DNA from: Pseudoalteromonas distincta
Lineage (GTDB): Bacteria; Pseudomonadota; Gammaproteobacteria; Enterobacterales; Alteromonadaceae
Length of the DNA: 64,000 nucleotides
Assembly (NCBI RefSeq): GCF_000814675.1
Contig: NZ_JWIG01000021.1
Location: 1 to 64,000 of the forward strand
Reading direction: 5' to 3'
Shown here: piece after piece, positions 52,020 through 63,008 of the stretch
How the letters are laid out: the number at the start of each line of letters is the position of its first letter
How positions within the stretch are numbered: the first letter of the stretch is position 1
Notes under the pieces: model-generated
Seen by the model: the letters and a program-made list of their open reading frames with translations, nothing else
Told to the model about the DNA's origin: nothing
Database searches by the model: none
Made by a program: the position numbers and the translations under genes

Positions 52020-53033
52020 ATGAAAGTTTTAGTTACTGGCGGCATGGGTTACATAGGTAGCCACACATGTATTGCATTGCATGAAGCAGGTATTACACCT
52101 GTTATTTATGATAACTTGTCTAATGCAAGTGCGCGGGTACTTGACCAACTCGAAAAGATTACGGGTACTCGGTTTGAGTTTATTTTGGGCGACATACAAG
52201 ACGAGCAACAGTTTAAGCTCGCTCTAAAACATACTAAAGCCGAAGCTGTCTTTCACTTTGCAGCTTTAAAAGCCGTTGGCGAATCTACCGAGCAACCGCT
52301 GCGTTATTATCAAAATAACGTGTCGGGCACATTAAGCATGCTACAAAACATGCAAGATGAAGGCGTTAACCATATTATATTTAGCTCATCGGCTACAGTA
52401 TACGGTGAGCCAGACTACCTCCCTATTGACGAAAAGCATCCTATACGCGCAACTAATCCTTATGGTTGGACTAAAGTCATGGTTGAACAAGCCATGCAAG
52501 ACGTATGTAATGCCAACAGTCAATTTATGGGTATTGCGCTTCGTTACTTTAACCCAGTAGGTGCACACCCAAGTGGTTTATTAGGTGAAAGCCCTAATGG
52601 TATTCCTAATAACTTAATGCCCTTTATTGCTCAAACTGCAGTAAGTAAACGTGACGTGGTTAATATTTTTGGTGACGACTACGACACCGAAGATGGCACA
52701 GGCGTGCGCGACTATATTCATGTTTTAGATTTAGCTAAAGGTCATGTTGCGGCATTTATGCAGCATAAAACAGATACCGCATTTCATGCTTACAACTTAG
52801 GCACAGGGCAAGGTTATTCTGTGCTTGATATGATCAACGCATTTAGCGCATCAGCCAATAAAGATATTCCGTATAAGATTGCACCGCGCCGAGCAGGTGA
52901 TATTGCCTGTAACTACGCCGATGCCACAAAAGCGCAAAACACACTTAACTGGCACGCAGAACTAACACTTAGCGACATAACAAACGACACATGGCGCTGG
53001 CAAACTAATTACCCAAGTGGGTTGGAGAGTTAA
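52020..53033 (+). CDS. galE: UDP-glucose 4-epimerase
   Basis: Leloir enzyme interconverting UDP-galactose and UDP-glucose. 337 residues (E. coli 338), NAD motif TGGMGYIG at 6-13, Ser in FSSSATVYG and catalytic Y148-x3-K152 (PYGWTK). First gene of galE-galT-galK; galT starts 1 nt after its stop. Confidence 0.97.
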   Translation: MKVLVTGGMGYIGSHTCIALHEAGITPVIYDNLSNASARVLDQLEKITGTRFEFILGDIQDEQQFKLALKHTKAEAVFHFAALKAVGESTEQPLRYYQNNVSGTLSMLQNMQDEGVNHIIFSSSATVYGEPDYLPIDEKHPIRATNPYGWTKVMVEQAMQDVCNANSQFMGIALRYFNPVGAHPSGLLGESPNGIPNNLMPFIAQTAVSKRDVVNIFGDDYDTEDGTGVRDYIHVLDLAKGHVAAFMQHKTDTAFHAYNLGTGQGYSVLDMINAFSASANKDIPYKIAPRRAGDIACNYADATKAQNTLNWHAELTLSDITNDTWRWQTNYPSGLES

Positions 53034-53034
53034 T

Positions 53035-54099
53035 ATGGCTTTATTAGAAAGTACTCACAGACGTAAAAATCCGCTAACGGGTCGTTGGGTATTAGTGTCA
53101 CCACATCGTAATAACCGTCCATGGTTAGGCGCAACAGAAGCCGTTAACGAAAACGTATTACCAAAACACGATGAAAGCTGCCCACTTTGCCCAAGTAATA
53201 CCCGTGCAAATGGCGACAGTAACCCTGATTATAAATACACACACGTATTTAGAAATGACTTTGGTGCATTAACGCCTAATGCCAGCGAGCAATTACAAAG
53301 CTTAGAATCAGACAGCGATTTATTTATTGCCGACGAAGCCAGTGGCGAATGCCGCGTAATTTGTTTTTCTCCAGAGCATAATAAAACACTTCCAGAGCTT
53401 GAGCACGATGCATTGCACGAAGTAGTAAAAACCTGGAAAGAAAATTACACAGAGCTTGCACAGCAGTACGAATGCGTACAAGTTTTTGAAAATAAAGGCG
53501 AGATCATGGGTTGTTCGCAACCTCATCCTCACGGCCAAGTTTGGGCTCACTCGCATTTATCAACCGAAATAGAAGCCGAAGATACCCAGCAGCTCGCCTA
53601 TTATAAAAAGCATGGCACAGCTATGCTTGCCGATTACGCGCAAAAAGAGCAAGCAGATCAAACACGTGTTGTATTTGAAAACGAACATTGGCTTGTAGTG
53701 GTGCCATTTTGGGCAGCATGGCCGTTTGAAACAATGCTAGTAACTAAAGATAACATTCAAAACTTTAGCCAGCTAAACGATGCGCAAACAGACTCTTTGG
53801 CTCAGGCACTTAAAGTATTAACCACTAAGTACGACAACGTATTTAATTGCAGCTTCCCATACTCAATGGGATGGCACAATGCACCGGCTAATCGTGGCTC
53901 AGATGAGCAACATTGGCGCTTACATGCTCATTTTTATCCGCCGCTACTTCGCTCTGCTACTGTTAAAAAACACATGGTAGGCTACGAAATGCTAGGCGAA
54001 AGCCAACGCGATTTAAGCGCAGAAACCGCTGCTTCTATTTTAAAAGCAGCCAGTACAACACACTATAAAGATACAGCAGGACACACAGATGAAGCTTAA
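53035..54099 (+). CDS. galT: Galactose-1-phosphate uridylyltransferase
   Basis: 354 residues (E. coli 348). Active-site HPHGQ at 164-168 with nucleophile H166; Zn ligands CPLC at 49-52. Transfers UMP between UDP-glucose and galactose 1-phosphate. ATG 53035 chosen since GGAGAG precedes it; the six-codon extension back into galE is not supported. It overlaps galK by 11 nt. Confidence 0.97.
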   Translation: MALLESTHRRKNPLTGRWVLVSPHRNNRPWLGATEAVNENVLPKHDESCPLCPSNTRANGDSNPDYKYTHVFRNDFGALTPNASEQLQSLESDSDLFIADEASGECRVICFSPEHNKTLPELEHDALHEVVKTWKENYTELAQQYECVQVFENKGEIMGCSQPHPHGQVWAHSHLSTEIEAEDTQQLAYYKKHGTAMLADYAQKEQADQTRVVFENEHWLVVVPFWAAWPFETMLVTKDNIQNFSQLNDAQTDSLAQALKVLTTKYDNVFNCSFPYSMGWHNAPANRGSDEQHWRLHAHFYPPLLRSATVKKHMVGYEMLGESQRDLSAETAASILKAASTTHYKDTAGHTDEA

Positions 54100-55237
54100 C
54101 GAATTCCAACAACAATTTTTGTCACTGTATGGCGCGCCTGCTCAAGGTATTGCTGCAGCACCGGGGCGTGTAAACCTTATTGGCGAATTTACCGACTACA
54201 ACGACGGTTTTGTTTTACCGTGTTCGTTAGAGTTTCGCACCCAAGTAATGTTTAAAGAGCGCGACGACAATATTATCACTGTACATTCTTTAAATTACCC
54301 TGGCGAAAAAGACAGCTTTAGTGTTGATGAAGAAATCACTGAAGGCCAGTCGCAATGGGGTAACTACATTCGTGCTGTTACTTATGTTCTTAAAAGAGCG
54401 GGCTACACACTGCGTGGCGCCGACCTACTAATTGACAGCAACTTACCGCAAGGTAGTGGCTTGTCGTCATCGGCCGCACTAGAAGTTGCTGTAGGCGGTA
54501 TGTTTAACCATATTGCACAGCTTGGTTTACCGCCAGAGCAAATTGCGCTATTTGGTCAAGAAGCCGAAAACGACTTTATGCATTGCCAATGCGGCATTAT
54601 GGATCAGCTTATTTCAGCTAAAGGCGAGAACGGTCATGCACTATTAATCGACTGTGAAAACTTAGCAACTAAATCAGTTAAAGTTCCTGATGATTTAAAT
54701 ATTGTTATTGTTAATTCAAACTACCCGCGTAAGTTGGTTGATAGCGAATATAACCAGCGCCGTATTGACTGCGAACAAGCTGCTGTAAAAATGGGTGTAG
54801 AAACACTTCGCCAAGCCACCATGGCTGGCCTGCAAGCAGTAAAAGCGACATTAAGCGAAAACGAATATAAACGTGCACACCACGTAATTAGCGAAAACGA
54901 CCGTGTAATTGCAGCAACTACTGCACTACAAAATAACGATATGGATGCACTTCGCACGCTAATGGCAGCATCGCACCAATCACTTAAACACGACTTTGAA
55001 GTAACCGTACCTGCAACCGATGGCTTAGTAGAAATTTGTAAAGAAGCGATGGGCGATCGCGGCGCAGTACGTATGACTGGGGGTGGTTTTGGTGGCGCTA
55101 TTGTATGTTTGTGTCGCGATGCGGAAGTACCACTAATTAAAGCAGCGGTAGAAATGCATTACTTTGAACGCTTTAATTTAAATGCTGATATTTATGTATG
55201 TTCAGCGGGTTCAGGATTACAAATTACGTCTTTTTAA
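54089..55237 (+). CDS. galK: Galactokinase
   Basis: GHMP-family kinase, galactose to galactose 1-phosphate. 382 residues (E. coli 382). Signature [20 protein letters not shown] at 25-44, ATP loop GSGLSSSAA at 122-130, C-terminal [12 protein letters not shown] near 331-342. Translationally coupled to galT. Confidence 0.97.
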   Translation: MKLNEFQQQFLSLYGAPAQGIAAAPGRVNLIGEFTDYNDGFVLPCSLEFRTQVMFKERDDNIITVHSLNYPGEKDSFSVDEEITEGQSQWGNYIRAVTYVLKRAGYTLRGADLLIDSNLPQGSGLSSSAALEVAVGGMFNHIAQLGLPPEQIALFGQEAENDFMHCQCGIMDQLISAKGENGHALLIDCENLATKSVKVPDDLNIVIVNSNYPRKLVDSEYNQRRIDCEQAAVKMGVETLRQATMAGLQAVKATLSENEYKRAHHVISENDRVIAATTALQNNDMDALRTLMAASHQSLKHDFEVTVPATDGLVEICKEAMGDRGAVRMTGGGFGGAIVCLCRDAEVPLIKAAVEMHYFERFNLNADIYVCSAGSGLQITSF

Positions 55238-55256
55238 ATAAACTTAAGGAATAAGC

Positions 55257-56261
55257 ATGGCAAAGGTTAATTGGGGAATTATTGGGTGTGGCAATATAGC
55301 TCACACCTTTGCTACAAGCATTGCGCATTGCAGTGATGCACAGCTTATTGGCGCTGCATCAACGAGTATGCAGCGCGCTAAAGAATTTGCCACACCGTAC
55401 AATATTCAAGGCTATGAGAGCTATCAAGCTCTTATGCAATGCCCAAACATTGATGCTATTTATATTGCCAATACGCACGATCAACACTTTAAAACAATAG
55501 CCCAATGCTTAAAACACAATAAGCACGTGCTAAGCGAAAAACCAATTACCGTTAATGCTAAGCAGTTGCAAAGTCTCACTGAGCTTGCAAAACAACAAAA
55601 CTGCTTTTTAATGGAAGGCGTTTGGATGCGGTTTTTACCAGCCATAGTAAAATTACAACAGCTCCTAAATGAAGGTGTTATTGGTAATGTGCACAGTGTT
55701 AATGCCAACTTTAGTTTACCCGGCAGCTTTGCCGACAGCCACCGATTAATGAACCCTGTAACAGCGGGTGGCGCCCTGCTCGATTTAGGTATTTATCCTA
55801 TTTCGATTGCTGATGTGGTATTTAATAAAGCCCCTGAACACATCAAATCCTTTGTACATAAAAGCACAACCGGCGTTGATGAGCGAAGCACTGCTATAGT
55901 TGATTACGGTAACGGGCAATTTGCATCTCTTGCCAGCGCACTACAACAAAGTGGCCCCACAGAAGCATGTATTAATGGTGAGCTTGGCTATATTCGAATA
56001 CCTCAGTTTGTAGGTGCAAAAACACTAGAGCTACACATAAACGACCAAGACCCGCAATGCTTTGAATACAACTTTAGTGACGATGAAAACTTTAAGTTTG
56101 AAATTGCACATGTCACACAGTGTATATTACAAAAACAAACCCAAAGCAGCGTGTTGCCCCTCAGCACTAGCTTACGAGTTATGAACATAATGGATACCTT
56201 ACGAGCACAATGGCAGTTGCAATATAGCAATGCCGTCGAGTCGGCTGAACTGACAAATTAA
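55257..56261 (+). CDS. Gfo/Idh/MocA family oxidoreductase
   Basis: 334 residues. Rossmann fold WGIIGCGNIAHTFATSI (about 5-21) and the EKP motif VLSEKPITV (about 92-100), then the Gfo/Idh C-terminal sheet (AGGALLDLGIYPISIADVVF about 163-182). Similar to trans-dihydrodiol/sugar dehydrogenases. It sits 19 nt after galK, so a galactose- or galactoside-related substrate is likely but unproven. Confidence 0.88.
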   Translation: MAKVNWGIIGCGNIAHTFATSIAHCSDAQLIGAASTSMQRAKEFATPYNIQGYESYQALMQCPNIDAIYIANTHDQHFKTIAQCLKHNKHVLSEKPITVNAKQLQSLTELAKQQNCFLMEGVWMRFLPAIVKLQQLLNEGVIGNVHSVNANFSLPGSFADSHRLMNPVTAGGALLDLGIYPISIADVVFNKAPEHIKSFVHKSTTGVDERSTAIVDYGNGQFASLASALQQSGPTEACINGELGYIRIPQFVGAKTLELHINDQDPQCFEYNFSDDENFKFEIAHVTQCILQKQTQSSVLPLSTSLRVMNIMDTLRAQWQLQYSNAVESAELTN

Positions 56262-56290
56262 AAAATAAAAATACACAACAAGGACACACA

Positions 56291-57613
56291 ATGACACACA
56301 CACTCAAGGCGCTTTCAAAAGCCATATTACTTGCTACGTGCAGTTTATCTGCCAGTGTAGCTGTTGCTCAATCTAATAAACCAGAGCAGCTATACCCGCC
56401 AATCACTAGCGAAGTACTCCCAGAGCTTGCAGCTAAAGGTAGCTACAATGTAGGTGTGCAAACACTTGATTTAGTTAACCCTGCGCAATTTGACCCCGCT
56501 ACACAAGGCCAAAAAGATCGTCCTTTAAAAGTAGAAGTGTGGTATCCGGCTGCAAATACAGCAAAAGCGCCACTTACCAGCTACAAAGATGAAACTCGCT
56601 CAGGTAAAGAGTTTACTTTGCAAGCCGATGCAATGCGTGATGTCGCCATTAATAATAAAGAGCACTACCCTGTCATTGTGCTTTCGCACGGTTATACCGG
56701 TTACCGTACAATTATGTACTACCTTGGCGAGCATTTAGCGTCGCACGGTTACATTGTGGTAGCTATTGATCATACTGACTCAACCAATGCCGATGTTGAT
56801 TTTGAAAACGCACCGTTCTCTGGCTTTTTTAGCACGCTTATAAATCGCTCACGCGATCAGCAGTTTGTTATTAATTACTTTAATGAGCAAAACAACTTTG
56901 CAAGCAAGCAAGTAGATAACAAAAGCGCAGGTGTAATTGGTTACTCAATGGGTGGCTATGGCGCGGTAAATACAATAGGTGGTTGTTTCGCTTTTAATGA
57001 GCAAACTACGGCTATGTTTACGGGTATGAAAGACCCAGCTCAAATTAAACAAGTACAGCAATTACTAAACAGCTGCGCTGGTGGGCAATACCAAAACCCA
57101 AAAGTAGACCCTCGTATAAAAGCGATGGTGGCCTTTGCACCATGGGGCGGACAGCACGCTATATTTGACGCCAAAGCAATGGAAAATATTAAAGTACCTT
57201 CGCTTTATGTAGCCGGTAACTTAGATGACATTTCAGGCTATGAAGGCATTAAAAGTCTTTATAACCAAACAGGCAGCAAAGATAAGTACATGCTTACTTA
57301 CAAAAATGCACGCCATAATATTGCACCACACCCAGCCCCTGCTATTGCACAAAGCAGCAGTGAGCTAGATATAGGCCATTACTACGAGCCTTCGTGGTCT
57401 ATGCGCACACTAAACGAGACCAACAAACACTTTGTACTTGCCATGATGGATTGCCACGTAAAAGGCATAGCCAGCGAGTGTAAATACTTAGATTTACCAC
57501 AAAACGGCGACCAAGCTGTTGTTGATGGTAAGCCGCTGCCACAGTGGCGCGGGTTTGATAATCGCTTTTCTACCGGTATGGATTGGCAACAAGCTAAACC
57601 TCACACCAAGTAA
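56291..57613 (+). CDS. Exported alpha/beta hydrolase (PAF acetylhydrolase / dienelactone hydrolase-like)
   Basis: 440 residues. Signal peptide about 1-26 (hydrophobic core ILLATCSLSASVAVA, cleavage after VAQ or VAVA). Catalytic features: oxyanion segment VIVLSHGYTGYR, nucleophile GYSMGGYG (about 217-224), acid in YVAGNLDDISGY, His in ARHNIAPHP. Two conserved-looking Cys pairs may form periplasmic disulfides. It follows the Gfo/Idh gene by 29 nt; esterase substrate unknown. Confidence 0.82.
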   Translation: MTHTLKALSKAILLATCSLSASVAVAQSNKPEQLYPPITSEVLPELAAKGSYNVGVQTLDLVNPAQFDPATQGQKDRPLKVEVWYPAANTAKAPLTSYKDETRSGKEFTLQADAMRDVAINNKEHYPVIVLSHGYTGYRTIMYYLGEHLASHGYIVVAIDHTDSTNADVDFENAPFSGFFSTLINRSRDQQFVINYFNEQNNFASKQVDNKSAGVIGYSMGGYGAVNTIGGCFAFNEQTTAMFTGMKDPAQIKQVQQLLNSCAGGQYQNPKVDPRIKAMVAFAPWGGQHAIFDAKAMENIKVPSLYVAGNLDDISGYEGIKSLYNQTGSKDKYMLTYKNARHNIAPHPAPAIAQSSSELDIGHYYEPSWSMRTLNETNKHFVLAMMDCHVKGIASECKYLDLPQNGDQAVVDGKPLPQWRGFDNRFSTGMDWQQAKPHTK

Positions 57614-57754
57614 TAATAAGCTTTAAGCGGTTGTTTTAATCAATAGCCGCGTACGCCCTTAAAATAATGCAAAAATAAAACGCCTTTTATATAAAAGAGT
57701 TACTAGCAAATATTAGCGTGTTTATTTTTTAATCTGCTATTTTAAGAAAAAACC

Positions 57755-57782
57755 ATTGCCATTAACTTCGGTTAAAGGCAAT
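57755..57782 (+). other. Hairpin with TTCG tetraloop upstream of glpK
   Basis: ATTGCCATTAAC-TTCG-GTTAAAGGCAAT, 12-bp stem with one A-A mismatch, closed by the exceptionally stable C(UUCG)G loop, 38 nt before the glpK ATG. No T-run follows on the plus strand. On the minus strand a GGTTTTTT follows, but no minus-strand gene needs a terminator. Confidence 0.55.
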
Positions 57783-57820
57783 CTAGTCATATATAAGATA
57801 AGATAAATAACACAAATATC

Positions 57821-59320
57821 ATGTCCAAATACATACTCTCAATTGATCAAGGAACCACAAGCTCTCGGGCCATCTTGTTTACAAAAGATGCAGACGTTTT
57901 TGGTACAGCACAACAAGAATTTTCGCAGCATTTTCCACAAAATGGTTGGGTAGAACACGACCCTAACGATATTTGGCAAACAGTGCTTAGCACTAGTCGC
58001 GAAGTGTTAACTAAAAACGATGTAAAGCCTGAAGAAATTATTGCCATTGGTATCACCAATCAGCGCGAAACCACTTTGGTGTGGAACAAAAAAACAGGCA
58101 AAACAATTTATAACGCTATTGTATGGCAAGACCGTCGCACCAGTGACTATTGCGAAAGCCTAACAACTGATGAGCTTTGCCAAACAATAAGCGATAAAAC
58201 AGGCTTACTGCTCGACCCTTATTTTTCGGCCACTAAAGTTCGTTGGATTTTAGATAACGTTGAAGGCGCACGCGAACAAGCCCTTGCAGGCGAACTCGCC
58301 TTCGGTACGGTTGACACTTACCTACTTTGGCAGCTAACTGGCGGTCAAGAGCACCGCACCGATGCAACCAATGCATCGCGCACCATGTTATTTAATATTC
58401 ATACCCAGCAGTGGGATCAAGAGCTTTTAGAGTTATTCGATATTCCAGAATCTATGCTGCCAGAAGTAATGGATTCAGCTGACGAGTTTGGTTCAACCAG
58501 CGCTGACATTTTTGGCGCGCCAATTCGTGTTTGTGGTATTGCAGGCGATCAACAAGCTGCGCTTGTAGGACACGCATGTTTTGAACAAGGCATGGCTAAA
58601 AGTACTTACGGTACTGGCTGTTTTTTAATGCTTAACACTGGCGAAAAAGCACTGACCTCAGAAAACCGCTTACTGACCACTGTTGCTTATAGATTAAACG
58701 GCAAGCCAACTTACGCCATTGAAGGCAGTATATTTATGGCTGGCGCAACTATGCAGTGGATTGTTGAAGGCTTAAAACTACTTAGCCATGCTGGCGAAAG
58801 TGAATCGATGGTTAAAGATGTACCGCTCGATCATGGTGTATTTTTAGTGCCTTCGTTTACTGGTTTAGGCGCTCCTTATTGGGACCCTAATGCACGTGGC
58901 GCTATTTTAGGGCTAACACGCGACTCTGGTATTAGCACTATTGTTGCGGCTGCTTTGCAATCAGTTGGCTACCAGACCAAAGATTTACAAAAAGCGATGG
59001 AGCGTGATGGCCTTCGCCCAAGTGTGCTTCGTGTAGATGGCGGTATGGTAAAAAATAATTGGGTTATGACTTTCTTATCTAATATTTTAGGTGCAACAGT
59101 TGAGCGACCAACAGTGACCGAAACCACTTCTTTAGGGGTCGCTTATTTAGCGGGCTTGCAAGCAGGTGTGTACGAGTCGACTGAACAGTTATCTAAAATG
59201 TGGACATGCGACCGTCGCTTTGAGCCCACCATGAGTGCCGACGAGCGTAACGATCTATACGCAAAATGGCAGCACTGCGTAGCTCAAGTCTGCTTAACGA
59301 ATAAAAACTGCCCGCAGTAA
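57821..59320 (+). CDS. glpK: Glycerol kinase
   Basis: FGGY-family kinase, glycerol to glycerol 3-phosphate. 499 residues (E. coli 502). ATP motif [12 protein letters not shown] at 7-18, [21 protein letters not shown], and [20 protein letters not shown]. No glpF facilitator adjoins. A GGCTAA/TTAGCC hairpin at 59332-59350 may act as a weak terminator before glpD. Confidence 0.97.
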   Translation: MSKYILSIDQGTTSSRAILFTKDADVFGTAQQEFSQHFPQNGWVEHDPNDIWQTVLSTSREVLTKNDVKPEEIIAIGITNQRETTLVWNKKTGKTIYNAIVWQDRRTSDYCESLTTDELCQTISDKTGLLLDPYFSATKVRWILDNVEGAREQALAGELAFGTVDTYLLWQLTGGQEHRTDATNASRTMLFNIHTQQWDQELLELFDIPESMLPEVMDSADEFGSTSADIFGAPIRVCGIAGDQQAALVGHACFEQGMAKSTYGTGCFLMLNTGEKALTSENRLLTTVAYRLNGKPTYAIEGSIFMAGATMQWIVEGLKLLSHAGESESMVKDVPLDHGVFLVPSFTGLGAPYWDPNARGAILGLTRDSGISTIVAAALQSVGYQTKDLQKAMERDGLRPSVLRVDGGMVKNNWVMTFLSNILGATVERPTVTETTSLGVAYLAGLQAGVYESTEQLSKMWTCDRRFEPTMSADERNDLYAKWQHCVAQVCLTNKNCPQ

Positions 59321-59531
59321 ATACTAAGAGGCTAAGGCTAATACTTTAGCCACTTTGCTTTTTTAACTTAGCTAAATGCTAGATTTAAAAGGCATGCTTT
59401 ACTGCTTAAAATTGAAAATGGATTGGCGTCAAAATTAACGAATAAAAAACTGGGTTTTCTATTGTCAAATGAAAACAGCAGCTTTATGATGCTTATGTCT
59501 TATTTATATTACAAATAAAAAGGTTAGCTCG

Positions 59532-61037
59532 GTGGAATTAGCAGATAACGAATATGACTTACTAGTCATCGGTGGCGGTGTAAACGGCACTGGAATAGCA
59601 GCTGATGCAGCTGGCAGAGGGTTAAAAGTTCTATTGTGCGAACAATCAGACCTTGCCTGTGCAACATCTTCAAACAGTTCTAAGCTGATCCACGGCGGTC
59701 TGCGCTACCTTGAGCACTACGAATTTAGATTAGTAAAAGAAGCGCTAGCAGAGCGTGAAGTGCTACTTAAAAACGCACCTCATATTATGTGGCCGCTAAC
59801 CTTTAGATTGCCGCATCAAAAACACCTGCGCCCTGCGTGGATGATTCGTATTGGCTTGTTTATGTATGACAACCTAGCAAAACGCGAAACACTAGCGGGT
59901 TCTCGAAGCATTAAATTTGGTGAAAATAGCGTTTTAGAACCCTCTATTACTAAAGGTTTTGAATACTCAGATGGCTGGGTTGATGACTCTCGCCTAGTCG
60001 TTTTAAACGCCCTAGCAGCGCAACAAAAAGGTGCTGTTATTACCACGCAAACTAAGTGTGTAAATGCTAAACGTGAGCAAGGTAAATGGCAGGTAACGCT
60101 TGAGCAGCAAAAGAGTAAAGCTAAATACACCATTTCTGCCAAAGGGATTGTTAATGCTGCGGGTCCTTGGGTTGCTAAATTATTTGACGAAGCACTAACA
60201 GAAAAATCACCACAAAATATTCGCCTTGTAAAAGGTAGCCACATTGTAGTGCCTCGTATTCACGATGAAAAACAAGCTTATATTTTACAAAATAAAGATC
60301 AGCGTATTGTGTTTGTTATTCCGTTTGAAGATGACTTCTCACTTATTGGCACAACCGATGTAGAACACAAAGGTGAAGCACAAGACGTTAAAATTAGTGA
60401 TGAAGAAATTGATTACTTAATTGATATTACTAATACCTACTTTAAACAACCGATTAAACGCGAAGACATAGTACATACCTTTTCTGGTGTACGCCCATTA
60501 CTTGATGACGAATCAGTTAATGCACAAGCCGTTACTCGCGATTATAAATTAGAGCTTTCGAGTGATGCTAAACAAACACCTCTACTGAGTGTGTTTGGCG
60601 GAAAAATTACAACTTATCGCAAACTTGCCGAAGCTGCGGTTAATAAGCTTGAAGATTTTTATCCGCAAATGAGCAATGCGTGGACCAAACATAGTCCGCT
60701 CCCTGGTGGTGATTTTAGCTCTGTAGAAGCACTTAAATCAGAGCTAAAAGCAAAATACGAATGGCTACCTGAAATAACACTTAAACGCTTTGTACGCACT
60801 TATGGTACTCGTGCTAAACATATTTTAGGTAGTGCAACTGGGCTGAGTGATTTAGGCCAAGATTTTGGCCATGGTTTATTTGCAGCAGAAGTAGATTACT
60901 TGCTAAATGAAGAGTGGGCAGAAAACGCATACAATATTTTATGGCGCCGCAGTAAATTAGGACTACGTTTTAATGAGGCGCAAGTTGCTGCGCTTCATGA
61001 TTATATTGAGCATAACCAAGCAGCTAAAAGCGCTTAA
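59532..61037 (+). CDS. glpD: Aerobic glycerol-3-phosphate dehydrogenase
   Basis: FAD-dependent membrane-associated dehydrogenase, glycerol 3-phosphate to dihydroxyacetone phosphate, feeding electrons to quinone. 501 residues (E. coli 501). FAD motif IGGGVNGTGIAADAAGRG at 13-30, SSKLIHGGLRYLEHYEF, and a C-terminal GGKITTYRKLAEAA. Start is GTG at 59532 with AGG about 8 bases upstream. A 211-nt gap separates it from glpK. Confidence 0.96.
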   Translation: MELADNEYDLLVIGGGVNGTGIAADAAGRGLKVLLCEQSDLACATSSNSSKLIHGGLRYLEHYEFRLVKEALAEREVLLKNAPHIMWPLTFRLPHQKHLRPAWMIRIGLFMYDNLAKRETLAGSRSIKFGENSVLEPSITKGFEYSDGWVDDSRLVVLNALAAQQKGAVITTQTKCVNAKREQGKWQVTLEQQKSKAKYTISAKGIVNAAGPWVAKLFDEALTEKSPQNIRLVKGSHIVVPRIHDEKQAYILQNKDQRIVFVIPFEDDFSLIGTTDVEHKGEAQDVKISDEEIDYLIDITNTYFKQPIKREDIVHTFSGVRPLLDDESVNAQAVTRDYKLELSSDAKQTPLLSVFGGKITTYRKLAEAAVNKLEDFYPQMSNAWTKHSPLPGGDFSSVEALKSELKAKYEWLPEITLKRFVRTYGTRAKHILGSATGLSDLGQDFGHGLFAAEVDYLLNEEWAENAYNILWRRSKLGLRFNEAQVAALHDYIEHNQAAKSA

Positions 61038-61062
61038 CTATCAAGTTATAATAGCTTCCTGT

Positions 61063-61106
61063 TAACCCCTTTATAATTTAACCGTTATAAAGGGGTTTAT
61101 TTTTTT
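61063..61106. terminator. Terminator between glpD and dgoK
   Basis: Stem AACCCCTTTATAA / TTATAAAGGGGTT with a 7-nt loop and TTATTTTTTT on the plus side. It overlaps the dgoK stop region. Confidence 0.88.
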
Positions 61107-62047
61107 GACTCTAAATTAAATAAATAATTAAAGCCACTAAGCGTCGCTGTTTTAATATCAAACTCAACACACTTCACACCTATTTGGTTAAGCGCCGTAG
61201 TAAAACACTTATTCAGCTGCTTTGTGCCAATCACCACAACTTGTGTATCACTTAATAATTGCCATTCACTAGCGTGGCGAGCTGCTCGTACATCGCTGCC
61301 AATTAATACACCCGACAAATAGGCTTTGGCTTGTACTGGCGTTAACTCCTTTGAAAGCTGGCGGGTACGCACACTAAAAATACCATGTGCCAAGTTACCG
61401 CTATCACTACCTAAAGTTAGCTCACAGCCTTGCTCAAATGCTTTAAAGTCAAATTCACCTTCTGCACAGTCGTTAGGAATTAAAACACTTTGATGACATA
61501 ACAAATCATATAACTCACCGGTCATGGCTGTTTTAAAGCAAATGATTTCGCCGTTGTTTATAAGCACCCATTTGGTATGTGTGCCAGGCAAACAGAGTAA
61601 TATTTTACCTTGTTGATACTCTGGGTTTTGCTTTAAAAACCCTAAAATTTGCAGCTCTTCGCCGCGCATTACATCAAACAAGCCATTTTGCAGCGTACAC
61701 TTTGTGCCAGGTAACGCTTTAATAATATGTCCATCGCAATCAAAGCTAACCGCAGCATTAAGTAACCCTTCGGGATTAATCGGGCATTCTAAATAAGGCG
61801 TTTCGTGCCAGCCGATGCTTGAGGTAATTTGCCCAGCAATATATATAGGTAAGCTGCCATATTCTTGCTTCCACACTGCAATGGTGTCGATTAGGGTTTG
61901 CTCAAAATTTTGATTTGCCTTAACAACACCTGGGCCATCACGTTGTGCTAATAGTTTAAGTGTTGATTGCGCTCGTACTTCGCACAAATAAGCGCGTAAA
62001 TGGCTCGTGCCCCAGTCAACAGCAATAAAAAGAGATGAAGTAGCCAA
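61097..62047 (-). CDS. dgoK: 2-dehydro-3-deoxygalactonokinase
   Basis: 316 residues. Phosphorylates KDGal in the De Ley-Doudoroff galactose route. N-terminal phosphate motif VDWGTSHLRAYLCEV about 10-24, GPGVVK, LCLPGTHTKWVLINNG (about 152-167), FTGELYD-like MTGELYDLL, and the C-terminal AYLSGVLIGSDVRAA. It lies 3 nt after the SDR gene, so the two form one unit. The aldolase (dgoA) is not in the window. Confidence 0.92.
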   Translation of the reverse strand: MATSSLFIAVDWGTSHLRAYLCEVRAQSTLKLLAQRDGPGVVKANQNFEQTLIDTIAVWKQEYGSLPIYIAGQITSSIGWHETPYLECPINPEGLLNAAVSFDCDGHIIKALPGTKCTLQNGLFDVMRGEELQILGFLKQNPEYQQGKILLCLPGTHTKWVLINNGEIICFKTAMTGELYDLLCHQSVLIPNDCAEGEFDFKAFEQGCELTLGSDSGNLAHGIFSVRTRQLSKELTPVQAKAYLSGVLIGSDVRAARHASEWQLLSDTQVVVIGTKQLNKCFTTALNQIGVKCVEFDIKTATLSGFNYLFNLESKK

Positions 62048-62050
62048 GCT

Positions 62051-62815
62051 TTAAAGCCTCCCACCGTCAATTTTAATACTTTGCCCGGTGATCATACTGC
62101 TTTCATCGGCGGCTAAAAAGAGTGCCAAATTAGCAACATCTTCAGGAGTTACTAATTTTTTAAGCGCCATGGCTTCCATCCACTTAACTTGCTCTTCTTC
62201 GGTAAACCAGCTTGCTAGTTGACGGTCGGTAGCCACCCACCCTGGTAAAATAGCGTTAACGCGAATACCAAACTCGCCGTAATCGCGAGCCAGTGCCTTA
62301 GTCATACCTATTAGGCCTGCTTTTGCGGTTACATAGCCTGCCATTTGAGGTTGCCCCATAATAGCGTTAATAGAACTAAAGTTAATGATACTGCCCGCTC
62401 CATCGCCCTTCATAAAAGACATAGCAACTTGAGAGGCAAAAAATGCAGGGTTTAAGTTTATTTGTAAGCACTGATCCCAGTCTTGCACTGTAACGTCTTC
62501 GCTTGCTTGACGGCGATCGTTCGCTACATTATTAACTAGTACATTAATGGCACCAAAAGCGGCGCATGCATCCACAAGTGATTGCTGAAGTGCATGAGAG
62601 TCAGTTACATCAACTTGCCTATACCATAGTTTTGCATTGGGTAAATCACGAATAAGCGATTGCGCTGCCTTATCATCAATATCGATAAATGCTACTTTTG
62701 CATTTTGGTTTACAAAGGATTTAACCATTGCTCTACCAATGCCTGATGCACCGCCTGTAATAAAAATTACTTTACCAGAAAGACTATGATATTGAGCTAG
62801 GGTGTTCAAATTCAA
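62051..62815 (-). CDS. SDR, probable D-galactose (or related aldose) 1-dehydrogenase
   Basis: 254 residues: TGGASGIG at 20-27, NNVANDRRQ about 92-100, catalytic Ser and YVTAK (about 156-160), PGWVATDRQLASW. The NN-AND-R motif and WVxTxRQL are those of galactose/arabinose/xylose 1-dehydrogenases of the SDR family. Pairing with dgoK and a DgoR-like regulator makes galactose the likely substrate. Confidence 0.78.
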   Translation of the reverse strand: MNLNTLAQYHSLSGKVIFITGGASGIGRAMVKSFVNQNAKVAFIDIDDKAAQSLIRDLPNAKLWYRQVDVTDSHALQQSLVDACAAFGAINVLVNNVANDRRQASEDVTVQDWDQCLQINLNPAFFASQVAMSFMKGDGAGSIINFSSINAIMGQPQMAGYVTAKAGLIGMTKALARDYGEFGIRVNAILPGWVATDRQLASWFTEEEQVKWMEAMALKKLVTPEDVANLALFLAADESSMITGQSIKIDGGRL

Positions 62816-62932
62816 CTCTCCATACAGCGCATTTTCAATTTTAATTAAACCCTTTATAAACTTACATTTACAGTATAAAGAGCCAAACTAAGTTGTTATT
62901 GCTGTGCTAAAATATTTAACTAATTAAAAGTT

Positions 62933-62966
62933 TATATCATATCCTTAAGTACATTAATATGATATA
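62933..62966. promoter_or_regulatory. Candidate operator between the SDR-dgoK unit and its regulator
   Basis: Perfect 10-bp inverted repeat TATATCATAT (62933-62942) / ATATGATATA (62957-62966) with a 14-bp centre, and a further ATATGATATAT copy overlapping to about 62975. It lies in the 193-bp divergent region, where a GntR/FadR-type repressor would act. Confidence 0.55.
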
Positions 62967-63008
62967 TGATATATAATAAAGCAATATATCAACTCGGAAT
63001 CCTGCGCA

